Position numbers and translations under genes: made by a program. Shown piece after piece: positions 8,316 to 15,616 of a stretch of DNA of 64,000 bases (the first letter of the stretch is position 1; each line of letters starts with the position of its first letter). Under the pieces are notes generated by a model. That model did no database searches. It was not told where the DNA came from and saw only the letters and a program-made list of their open reading frames with translations. The DNA comes from JBOEGW01 sp050633625. GTDB lineage: Bacteria; Pseudomonadota; Alphaproteobacteria; Rhodobacterales; Rhodobacteraceae. The stretch is taken from contig JBOEGW010000007.1 of assembly GCA_050633625.1 (NCBI GenBank), positions 124,001 to 188,000 of the forward strand. The letters run 5' to 3'.

Positions 8316-9080
8316 TTAGCCGTCGCTCTTCATGCGGACGTCTTGAACAAGCTCAACCATACCATCCAAAGGCACATAGCCGCGAACCATCTGTTGCCCA
8401 ATCACAAAGGTCGGCGTTCCTGAGATTTGCAACCGATCCGCAAGCGCGTGGTTTTCGGAGATTCGCGCCTCAACCTTTGGGTCGTCCATCGCCGCCAAAA
8501 TCGCCGCGCCGTCCAGATCAAGGTCATTCGCAAGTTTCACGAGGGTCTCTTCGGTCGGGTTGCCGCGAAGGGTCATCAGCTCATCATGGACCAAGGCATA
8601 GCCGTCTTCCCCGGCGATGATCTGTGTCGCCATGGCAAACCGCGCAGATACAATGCTATCGGCGCCCAAAATCGGGAATTCCTTATAAATGACCCGGATG
8701 TTGCCATCGGCTTCGACCATGGATTGCAATTCAGGGAAGGCTTTGCGGCAATACCCACAGCGATAATCGACGAACTCAACAATCGTCACATCGCCCTCGG
8801 GGTTCCCGCCCACATGGCTATACCCATCTTCAAAAAGCGCTTTCGCATTGGTGGCCACAAGGGACGCATCCCCGGCAACCTGTTCCTCCGCTTGTCTGCG
8901 CTCCAAAACGCCAATCGCTTCCATCAACACTTCAGGATTATCCAAAAGATAGGCGCGGACCTCTTCGCGAAAGACAGCACGCCCTTCTTCGGTCATCTCC
9001 GTGATATCGCCAGCAACGGCAGGCGCGCCAAGTAGGCTGGTGGTCAGGGCCAAGGTCGGCGCAAAGCGAAAGCGTGTCAT
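8316..9080 (-). CDS. DsbA-family thiol:disulfide oxidoreductase, periplasmic
   Basis: The product is 254 residues. A signal peptide (APTLALTTSLLGAPAVAG) precedes a helical N-terminal segment like those of ScsC/DsbA-like proteins (REEVRAYLLDNPEVLMEAI). The thioredoxin fold has the redox centre CGYC at Cys108-Cys111 and the cis-proline loop SGTPTFVIG. The CGYC dipeptide and helical extension fit the Com1/DsbG-like branch (Pfam DSBA or thioredoxin_4) rather than classical DsbA. The frame is open for 48 codons further upstream, but the ATG at 9080 is chosen because the signal peptide starts there. It probably catalyses disulfide formation or isomerisation in the periplasm. Confidence 0.9.
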   Translation of the reverse strand: MTRFRFAPTLALTTSLLGAPAVAGDITEMTEEGRAVFREEVRAYLLDNPEVLMEAIGVLERRQAEEQVAGDASLVATNAKALFEDGYSHVGGNPEGDVTIVEFVDYRCGYCRKAFPELQSMVEADGNIRVIYKEFPILGADSIVSARFAMATQIIAGEDGYALVHDELMTLRGNPTEETLVKLANDLDLDGAAILAAMDDPKVEARISENHALADRLQISGTPTFVIGQQMVRGYVPLDGMVELVQDVRMKSDG

Positions 9081-9211
9081 AGAAGCTCCATCAAATGTTT
9101 GGCTGCACCGTAGTCCTCCAAACCGGGCGCGGCAAGGCGCGCTTGGCCGCTCACGGGGAGTTGACCTTTTTCCGCCGGGCAGGCAGCAAGGCGCAAAACA
9201 CCGGAGGGCAC

Positions 9212-10357
9212 ATGCGGGTCTCAAAGCGCAGCGAAGTTGAACCGTTTATCGTCATGGACGTGATGGAAGCCGCACGCGCCGCGGAGGAAGCCGGGCGCAG
9301 CATTATTCATATGGAAGTGGGCCAGCCCTCATCACCTGCGCCAAGTAAAGCGCGCGCGGCTGTGCGCGATGCCTTGGAGGCAGATGCGCTTGGTTACACT
9401 GTTGCATTGGGCCTGCCTGCCTTGCGTGCGCGCATCGCGGCGCTTTATCAGGACTGGTACGGGGTCACGCTTGATCCGGCGCGCGTGATTGTCACAGCTG
9501 GATCCTCCGGGGCCTTTTTGTTGGCGTTCAGCGCGCTGTTTGATAGCGGTGACACGATTGGCTTACCACTGCCTGGCTATCCGTCTTATCGCCATATCCT
9601 CAAAGCTTTGGGGCTGACTACCGTTCCCTTTGAGACGCAGGCGGAAAATCGGTTTCAACCCGTGCCAGATGATGTGCCCGCGGGGCTGGACGGTTTGATG
9701 ATTGCCTCGCCGGGAAACCCCTCTGGCACGATGTTGGGTGCGGCGCAAATGGCGGCGTTGATTGAGGCGAGCGCGGCGCGGGGCATATCGCTGATTTCGG
9801 ACGAGATTTATCACGGGCTACACTACCGCGACCGGGCGGTCAGTGCGCTTGAGCTGAGCGATGATGTTTATGTCATCAATTCATTTTCTAAGTATTTCTC
9901 AATGACAGGCTGGCGCGTGGGCTGGATGGTGGTGCCTGAGGATCATGTGCGCACGATTGAGCGCCTCGCGCAAAACATGTTCATCTGTCCGCCCCATGTC
10001 AGCCAAGTAGCGGCACTGGCGGCCTTGGACTGTACGCAGGAATTGGAGGTGGCCCGTGAGACATACGCCGCCAATCGCGCGTTGATGCTAGACGGGTTGC
10101 CCAAGGCCGGGTTTGACAGAATCGCGCCCCCTGATGGTGCGTTCTACATTTATGCAGATGTATCGGACTATACGACTGACAGCAGAGCCTTTGCGCGAGA
10201 CATCCTTGATCAGGCAGGTGTGGCCGTGACACCGGGTTTGGATTTTGATCCGGCGCGCGGGGCCCAGATGTTGCGCTTTTCCTATGCGCGCAGCACCGAT
10301 GATATCATCGAAGGGCTTAAGCGCCTCACAGCTTTTATGGCGGCGCGAAATGGTTAG
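9212..10357 (+). CDS. PLP-dependent aminotransferase, fold type I (class I/II)
   Basis: From the ATG at 9212, preceded by GGAGGG, the product is 381 residues. It has the aspartate-aminotransferase fold signatures: MEVGQPS near the N-terminus, SPGNPSGTML (Asn of the PLP site), ISDEIYHGL (Asp/Tyr) and NSFSKYFSMTGWRVGWM, whose Lys forms the Schiff base; RFSYA near the end holds the substrate carboxylate Arg. The exact amino donor cannot be read from the sequence. The frame is open 39 codons upstream but without family sequence. It is 30 bp from the amidase gene and could be co-transcribed with it. Confidence 0.88.
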   Translation: MRVSKRSEVEPFIVMDVMEAARAAEEAGRSIIHMEVGQPSSPAPSKARAAVRDALEADALGYTVALGLPALRARIAALYQDWYGVTLDPARVIVTAGSSGAFLLAFSALFDSGDTIGLPLPGYPSYRHILKALGLTTVPFETQAENRFQPVPDDVPAGLDGLMIASPGNPSGTMLGAAQMAALIEASAARGISLISDEIYHGLHYRDRAVSALELSDDVYVINSFSKYFSMTGWRVGWMVVPEDHVRTIERLAQNMFICPPHVSQVAALAALDCTQELEVARETYAANRALMLDGLPKAGFDRIAPPDGAFYIYADVSDYTTDSRAFARDILDQAGVAVTPGLDFDPARGAQMLRFSYARSTDDIIEGLKRLTAFMAARNG

Positions 10358-10387
10358 CGTTTCGCAATCCCGCAGGGTGGGGTAGAG

Positions 10388-11695
10388 TTGCAAAAAACCG
10401 GAGCCGTATTTCCTGTGTCTCGTTTTCTTCTCGCGCGCCAAGTCGTGCGCCAAATTGCGCACCGTGTTTCGCTTTGTGTTGCGCTCTGTGCCGCGCTGAT
10501 CCTGCCCGTCATGGGCGCGGCGCAATCCACGCCACCATCGCAAACGCCCATGACGGGCCTTGCGCGCTTGGCGGAAAAGGGCGTGCGCCTGACCGATCGT
10601 CGATCCGCCATGACGCTGGATGTGCATATCACCCAAGCCGTGCCTTGGCGGGTGTTCACCTTAGACAGCCCAAAACGCTTGGTGCTGGATTTCGCGGAAG
10701 TGGATTGGAATGGGGCCGATCCGGTGGCGCTGGCCTCTTCAACCGCGCGCATAGAGTCGGTGCTCATGGGGCTGTATCGGCCAGGCTGGTCGCGCATGGT
10801 GATCGAACTGAATGAGGCCTTGGTGGTGGATGAGGCCGATATGCAAACCAGCCCACAAGGGGCGAAGGTGCGGCTGCGCATGGTGCCGACTTCGGATGAG
10901 GCCTTTGCCGCCAAAGCAGGTGCGCCGCCAAACGCGATGTTTGTCGAAGAAGATTTCCCCGGAGCAGCCGCGCGCAGTGTCGTGGAAGACGGAATTTTGA
11001 CTGTGGTAATTGATCCGGGTCACGGTGGGATTGATCCGGGGGCGGAGCGCGAAGGGGTCGTGGAAAAAGACTTGGTGTTGGCGTTCTCGCGCGAGCTGCG
11101 CGACAGTTTGTTGCGGCAAGATTGGATCGAAGTGCATTTGACGCGGGATGATGACATTTTCGTACCGCTTGAGGCGCGGGTGAGTGCGGCGCGCAGCTTT
11201 GGCGCTGATCTGTTCATTTCGATCCACGCCGATGCGCTCGCGGAAGGGCGCGCCACTGGGGCGACTGTGTATACCCTGTCACAAGAGGCCTCGGATGTTG
11301 CTTCGGAAAAACTCGCAGAACGCCATGATCGCGGAGATCTCCTTGCGGGTGTTGACTTGTCGCACACTGATGATGCCGTGGCGCTGGTCTTGATGGATTT
11401 GGTGCGCAATGAAACAGCGCCCCGCTCTGCATTGTTGGCGGATGCTGTGGTAGAGGGGCTGCATGCTGCGACGCAATCCACCTATAAAACCCCGCGCATG
11501 CAGGCCGGGTTTTCCGTCCTTAAAGCGCCGGATATCCCGTCGATTTTGGTGGAGCTTGGGTTCTTGTCCTCACAAAGGGACCGCGAAAAGCTGCTCGACC
11601 CGGAATGGCGCAGACAAGCCGCCGAAGGGATACGAGACGGGGTGCTCTATTGGGCGCTCAATGACGAGGCCGCCCGGGCACGGCTGCGCAAATAG
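10388..11695 (+). CDS. amiC: N-acetylmuramoyl-L-alanine amidase (AMIN plus Amidase_3)
   Basis: The product is 435 residues. After an N-terminal export signal (LCVALCAALILPVMGAAQS), an AMIN domain at about 70-165 (VFTLDSPKRLVLDFA) targets the septum or wall. A catalytic Amidase_3 domain from about 200 to the end carries the zinc ligands in VIDPGHGGIDPGAE, the downstream Glu region, SIHADA and LVELGFLSS. It cleaves the amide between MurNAc and the stem peptide during cell separation. The start is TTG at 10388; no in-frame ATG precedes the signal peptide. It lies just downstream of the aminotransferase. The symbol follows domain layout; amiA/B cannot be excluded. Confidence 0.88.
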   Translation: MQKTGAVFPVSRFLLARQVVRQIAHRVSLCVALCAALILPVMGAAQSTPPSQTPMTGLARLAEKGVRLTDRRSAMTLDVHITQAVPWRVFTLDSPKRLVLDFAEVDWNGADPVALASSTARIESVLMGLYRPGWSRMVIELNEALVVDEADMQTSPQGAKVRLRMVPTSDEAFAAKAGAPPNAMFVEEDFPGAAARSVVEDGILTVVIDPGHGGIDPGAEREGVVEKDLVLAFSRELRDSLLRQDWIEVHLTRDDDIFVPLEARVSAARSFGADLFISIHADALAEGRATGATVYTLSQEASDVASEKLAERHDRGDLLAGVDLSHTDDAVALVLMDLVRNETAPRSALLADAVVEGLHAATQSTYKTPRMQAGFSVLKAPDIPSILVELGFLSSQRDREKLLDPEWRRQAAEGIRDGVLYWALNDEAARARLRK

Positions 11696-11717
11696 CGCGT
11701 AGACGCCTGCTTGGTGG

Positions 11718-11807
11718 GCGCGCCATGTCTGTGCGCGCCATGTCTGTGTGCGACTTTACTGTGCGCGTCATTCCTGTGCGGATCATTACTGTGCGCGGCG
11801 TCGCCGT
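11718..11807. repeat. Degenerate 15-bp tandem repeat, six units
   Basis: Six consecutive 15-bp units run from 11718: two identical copies of GCGCGCCATGTCTGT, followed by four that drift (GTGCGACTTTACTGT, GCGCGTCATTCCTGT, GCGGATCATTACTGT, GCGCGGCGTCGCCGT). The last unit and part of the fifth lie inside the 3' end of the methyltransferase gene, so the array may have grown from that gene's terminal codons or replaced them. The repeat sits between two genes that meet tail to tail. Confidence 0.85.
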
Positions 11808-12388
11808 GCCATCCAAATTGAGTGATTGTTGCACTCCGGGTCTTCGGGTTTGAACGCCAGCTCATCAAAGCCATTTTCCTCAAAACACGCGCGGTAATCG
11901 CGCGGGCTGAGGGAGGCGTGATATACGGTTTCGCCCGCGACATGCCCCATCGCCTCGCCTTCCGAGGTACCAGACGTGAACATCAACACCGTGCGCGGAT
12001 GGCTATGGGCGGCGAAGGTCTTGAACATCGCCGTTTGATCCTCTGCGGACAAATGAAAGAGCGAATTCCAAGCCAAAATCAGATCGAAGCTCTCGCCAAG
12101 CGCAAGCCCGCGCATATCGGCCTCAATGGCGCGTGCCTGAGGGAGGTTTCCTTCAAACAAAGCCACCATCGCAGGCGCCCCATCGACGCCTGTGACATCA
12201 CAGCGGCGATCCTGCAAATAGGCAGCGATCGGCAAACCGGGACCGCAGCCCAGATCAAGCACCTTGCGACCGGGGGCGTAGGAGAGGGCGCGATCAAGCC
12301 ACCGGCGCTCAAACAAAGAACGGTCGCGGTCACGGGCAAAACCCTTGGCCACTTTTTGATAGGTCGGGAGAATGTCATCTGGTGTCAT
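11786..12388 (-). CDS. Class I SAM-dependent methyltransferase
   Basis: The product is 200 residues. The Rossmann-type SAM-binding motif VLDLGCGPGLPIAAYL (motif I) is followed by DVTGVDGAPAM (motif II acidic residue) and LILAWNSLFHL (motif IV). It fits the Methyltransf_25/UbiE-like group of small soluble methyltransferases; the substrate cannot be inferred. The last residues (WMARRRRAQ) are encoded within a 15-bp tandem repeat array, so the natural C-terminus may have been altered. It faces the amidase gene tail to tail and is divergent from PBP1A. Confidence 0.85.
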   Translation of the reverse strand: MTPDDILPTYQKVAKGFARDRDRSLFERRWLDRALSYAPGRKVLDLGCGPGLPIAAYLQDRRCDVTGVDGAPAMVALFEGNLPQARAIEADMRGLALGESFDLILAWNSLFHLSAEDQTAMFKTFAAHSHPRTVLMFTSGTSEGEAMGHVAGETVYHASLSPRDYRACFEENGFDELAFKPEDPECNNHSIWMARRRRAQ

Positions 12389-12559
12389 GAGGTCCAGCTA
12401 GGGCCGGGACGCCCACACCACAAGAGGGGAAATCCATGCGTAAGAAAACCGTGCAAGATCCCGCTGATAAACCATATTTGTACGCGCAAACCTGCCGATC
12501 CTTTTGACCAAGCGGGTGCAAGCACGTATATCAAACGCAACTATGCGTTGGGGGTTCAC

Positions 12560-15076
12560 TTGATCCGTATTATTGCAGGCATGTTCGGTGCTCTTTTCTC
12601 GTTACTGACCCTTGGGGCGGTGATGGTCGCCATTTCAATTGGCGCGATTTTCTGGATGTATTCCAGAGACTTACCTAGTCATGAGCAATTGGCGAGCTAT
12701 ACGCCTTCGATGATTTCGCGCATCTATTCCTCGCAAGGGGCGTTGATGGATGAATTCGCCAAAGAGCGCCGTCTTTACACACCGGCCGAGGAAATTCCGA
12801 ATCTCGTGAAATACGCCTTCATCTCGGCGGAGGACAAAAACTTCTACAATCACCCCGGTTTTGACATGCGCGGGATTGTTGCGGCGGCTCTTGAAGCGGC
12901 GCGCGGTGGGCGTGTGCGCGGCGCATCCACGATCTCGCAACAGGTTGTGAAAAACTTCCTGCTCTCCTCAGATCGACGCGCTGAGCGCAAAATCAAAGAG
13001 CTTGTCCTGTCGGTGCGGATGGAAAACACCCTCACCAAAGACCAAATTCTGGCGCTTTATCTCAACGAAATCGACCTTGGAGTGCGCTCATTTGGTGTGG
13101 CGGCAGCGGCTCAAAGTTACTTCAACAAGACCCTCGATGAGTTGACGCCCGCAGAGGCCGCCTTTCTGGCGATCCATCCCAAAGCGCCGTACTCCTACAA
13201 CCCCGCCAAGAACTATGACGCCGCAAAACTGCGCCGCGACTTCGTCTTGGAGGAAATGTTTGAGAATGGCTATATTGATGAACCGACCTTCAAAGAGGCG
13301 GTCGAGAGCCGGATTCGCACTGTCCAAACCGGCGATTTCCCTTCGTTTCGCTCAACCTTGCCGCCGCGGGATTACTTCACCGATGAAATTCGCCGCCAGT
13401 TGAGCCGTGACTTTGGGGAGGATGAGTTTTTCAACGGGGGCCTGACAATTCGCGCCACCGTGGACCCAGAGCTGCAAAAAATCGCCGCTTGGTCGCTGCG
13501 CAAAGGGCTTGAGCAATATGACCGGGGCACAGGGCGCTGGCGCGGCACAGGAAAAACCATCGATCCGGCTTTGATCGACAATGGAACCTGGGAAGACGCG
13601 CTCGGTGACATCCAGGTGGCGCGTGATATTTGGCTTGAAAATCAATGGCATGTGGCAGTTGTCGACCAGATCGGTAACAACGAAATGACCCTCAAGATCG
13701 AGGGCCAGCCCGAACCAAGCCCGTGGACTGTGCCGCGCAAAGACATCAGCTGGATGCGCGGATCATTCTCGGATAATTTCACCCGCGGCGACGTTGTTCA
13801 TGTGCGCGCGATGACCACTGGGGATGACGGCACAGGCGATTTCATGCGCTGGACCCTGCGCCAAGTGCCCCTGATTCAAGGCGGTTTCATGGCGATGGAC
13901 GTGAACACAGGCCGGGTGATCGCGATGCAAGGTGGGTTTTCTTATCAGCACTCGGTCTATAATCGCGCCACCCAAGCCGCACGCCAGCCCGGCTCCTCCT
14001 TCAAGCCTTTCGTCTACGCCGCAGCCCTCGACAGCGGCTTTAGCCCGGCCTCCATCATCATTGATGCGCCGATTGAAATTCGCGCAGGCGGCACGATTTG
14101 GCGGCCCAAAAACGCCTCAAACAAGTTCTACGGCCCTACGCCCCTGCGCACCGGGATTGAGCAGTCGCGAAACCTCATGACAATTCGTGTCGCACAAGAG
14201 GTGGGCATGGATGTTGTCGCGCGCTACGCCGAACGCTTTGGGGTTTATGATGAAATGAACCCCTTCCTCGCCAATGCGCTAGGCTCTGAGGAAACCAGCC
14301 TGTTCAAAATGGTCGCTGCCTATTCGATGTTTGCAAATGGCGGCGAACGGGTGGAACCTACACTTGTTGACAGGGTGCAAGATCGGTGGGGGAAAACCAT
14401 CTATCGCCACGATCAACGCGCCTGTGATGGATGCGGCGAGATGAGCCTTGCGCCTGGCCATGCGCCCCAGATCACCTCGAACCGCGAACGTGTCATGGAC
14501 GCAATCACCGCCTATCAGCTCACCTCGATGATGCAAGGCGTTGTCAAACGGGGGACGGCAAGGCGTACAGTGAGTCTGCCTGTGCCAACGGCAGGCAAGA
14601 CCGGCACCACAAATGACGCCAAAGACGTTTGGTTTGTCGGGTTCACAAACTCGATCGCCGCTGGCTGTTACATGGGGTATGACCGGCCTCGCTCGCTCGG
14701 ACGTGGCGCCTCTGGTGGGGGGATGTGTGGCCCTGTGTTCCAACGATTCATGCTGGAAGCCGTCAAGAAATATGGCGGTGGTAAATTCAAATTGCCGCCC
14801 GGCGGCCATTTCATCAAGATCGACCGCTACACAGGCGCGCGCCTGCCCGACAGCGCCAGCGGCGCCCATGTTGTGGCGGAGTATTTCCGGGACGGCGAGG
14901 AGCCAATTTTCGGCGTGATGTTTGATGGTGGCTTTGCGATGGGGTCTGATTTGGCGTTGTTTGGGCGCGGCGGCGAAGGTCAAGCGACCACAACCGTCAC
15001 GACTTCAACAGGGCAGACGAAATCCATTCCCGGCAAGGCCAGCTTTGGCTCGCTCTCCTCTGGTGGATTGTATTGA
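12560..15076 (+). CDS. mrcA: Penicillin-binding protein 1A (bifunctional transglycosylase/transpeptidase)
   Basis: From the TTG at 12560 the product is 838 residues, in the normal range for class A PBPs. One N-terminal membrane helix (GAVMVAISIGAIFWMYS) leads to the GT51 domain with EDKNFYNHPGFD (catalytic Glu) and GASTISQQVVKNF. An OB-like linker follows. The transpeptidase has the SxxK motif in QPGSSFKPF, SRN (EQSRNLM) and KTGTT. It polymerises and crosslinks peptidoglycan on the periplasmic face. The frame is open far upstream, but that part is antisense to the methyltransferase. The TTG is preferred because IRIIAGMFGALFSLLTL matches the family N-terminus and GGGGG lies just upstream. Confidence 0.94.
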   Translation: MIRIIAGMFGALFSLLTLGAVMVAISIGAIFWMYSRDLPSHEQLASYTPSMISRIYSSQGALMDEFAKERRLYTPAEEIPNLVKYAFISAEDKNFYNHPGFDMRGIVAAALEAARGGRVRGASTISQQVVKNFLLSSDRRAERKIKELVLSVRMENTLTKDQILALYLNEIDLGVRSFGVAAAAQSYFNKTLDELTPAEAAFLAIHPKAPYSYNPAKNYDAAKLRRDFVLEEMFENGYIDEPTFKEAVESRIRTVQTGDFPSFRSTLPPRDYFTDEIRRQLSRDFGEDEFFNGGLTIRATVDPELQKIAAWSLRKGLEQYDRGTGRWRGTGKTIDPALIDNGTWEDALGDIQVARDIWLENQWHVAVVDQIGNNEMTLKIEGQPEPSPWTVPRKDISWMRGSFSDNFTRGDVVHVRAMTTGDDGTGDFMRWTLRQVPLIQGGFMAMDVNTGRVIAMQGGFSYQHSVYNRATQAARQPGSSFKPFVYAAALDSGFSPASIIIDAPIEIRAGGTIWRPKNASNKFYGPTPLRTGIEQSRNLMTIRVAQEVGMDVVARYAERFGVYDEMNPFLANALGSEETSLFKMVAAYSMFANGGERVEPTLVDRVQDRWGKTIYRHDQRACDGCGEMSLAPGHAPQITSNRERVMDAITAYQLTSMMQGVVKRGTARRTVSLPVPTAGKTGTTNDAKDVWFVGFTNSIAAGCYMGYDRPRSLGRGASGGGMCGPVFQRFMLEAVKKYGGGKFKLPPGGHFIKIDRYTGARLPDSASGAHVVAEYFRDGEEPIFGVMFDGGFAMGSDLALFGRGGEGQATTTVTTSTGQTKSIPGKASFGSLSSGGLY

Positions 15077-15216
15077 TCCAGTCCGAACGCCGGACAGGGC
15101 GGCGCTAGAATTTCACATTTTGCACATTTGCCCATTGTGTTTGGTGGCCCTCAGACACTATGGTCAATCCACGGCTAAGCGAAAGTCCGCTTTCGCGCCG
15201 ACAAGTTTCGCTGTGT

Positions 15217-15446
15217 CGTCCGGCACCCGCGCATAGCGCGCGGACGGGAAACGGCACAGACCGACGAGGCCGAAAGGTCACAGAACCAGCGCTCCGCAGG
15301 GGCGCCAATCGAATTGGCCCAAAAGGCCATAGCCAACAAAAGGCACACAGGCAGACCTGATCGTCCTTTTCGCGGCAAAGTATATGCCCGGTGTTCGCAC
15401 ATCGAACCTCCCGGGCCATTAATGGGTGCTCCACATGGCAGCACCG
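15217..15446 (+). promoter_or_regulatory. Structured leader region upstream of rne
   Basis: The 540-nt gap between mrcA and rne holds no gene I can support but contains several inverted repeats. These are CGTCCG/CGGACG at 15217-15246; GCCCGG + GTTCG / CGAAC + CCGGGC at 15386-15416 around the loop CACAT; and GGTGCT/AGCACC at 15425-15445 around a loop that also contains CCACAT. A GGAGAAGAA follows directly. RNase E is known to autoregulate through its 5' UTR in enterobacteria, so a similar leader is a reasonable inference here. The transcription start is not identified. Confidence 0.5.
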
Positions 15447-15616
15447 GAGAAGAAACGCGATGACGCGCGAGACGCAAGATTACAGGCACGAGGCGGGGCA
15501 AGCCCCTGTTGATGCTGTGACATGCGCCGTGCTCAGCCTCGCCCTGACAAGTCACCCCAAACATCCCACCGCGCCCCCGGGCACGGCGGATGCATTGGCT
15601 GGTGCAGTGAGAATAC

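Noticed and set aside
12436..12507. 23-codon ORF (MRKKTVQ...) with AGAGGGGAAATCC upstream, before mrcA
   Set aside because: The ribosome site is good, but the peptide is very short and without recognisable features; a leader peptide cannot be supported.
11822..12559. N-terminal extension of the PBP1A frame by 246 codons
   Set aside because: It is antisense to a real methyltransferase gene, has no similarity to PBP1A, and the membrane-helix start at 12560 fits the family.
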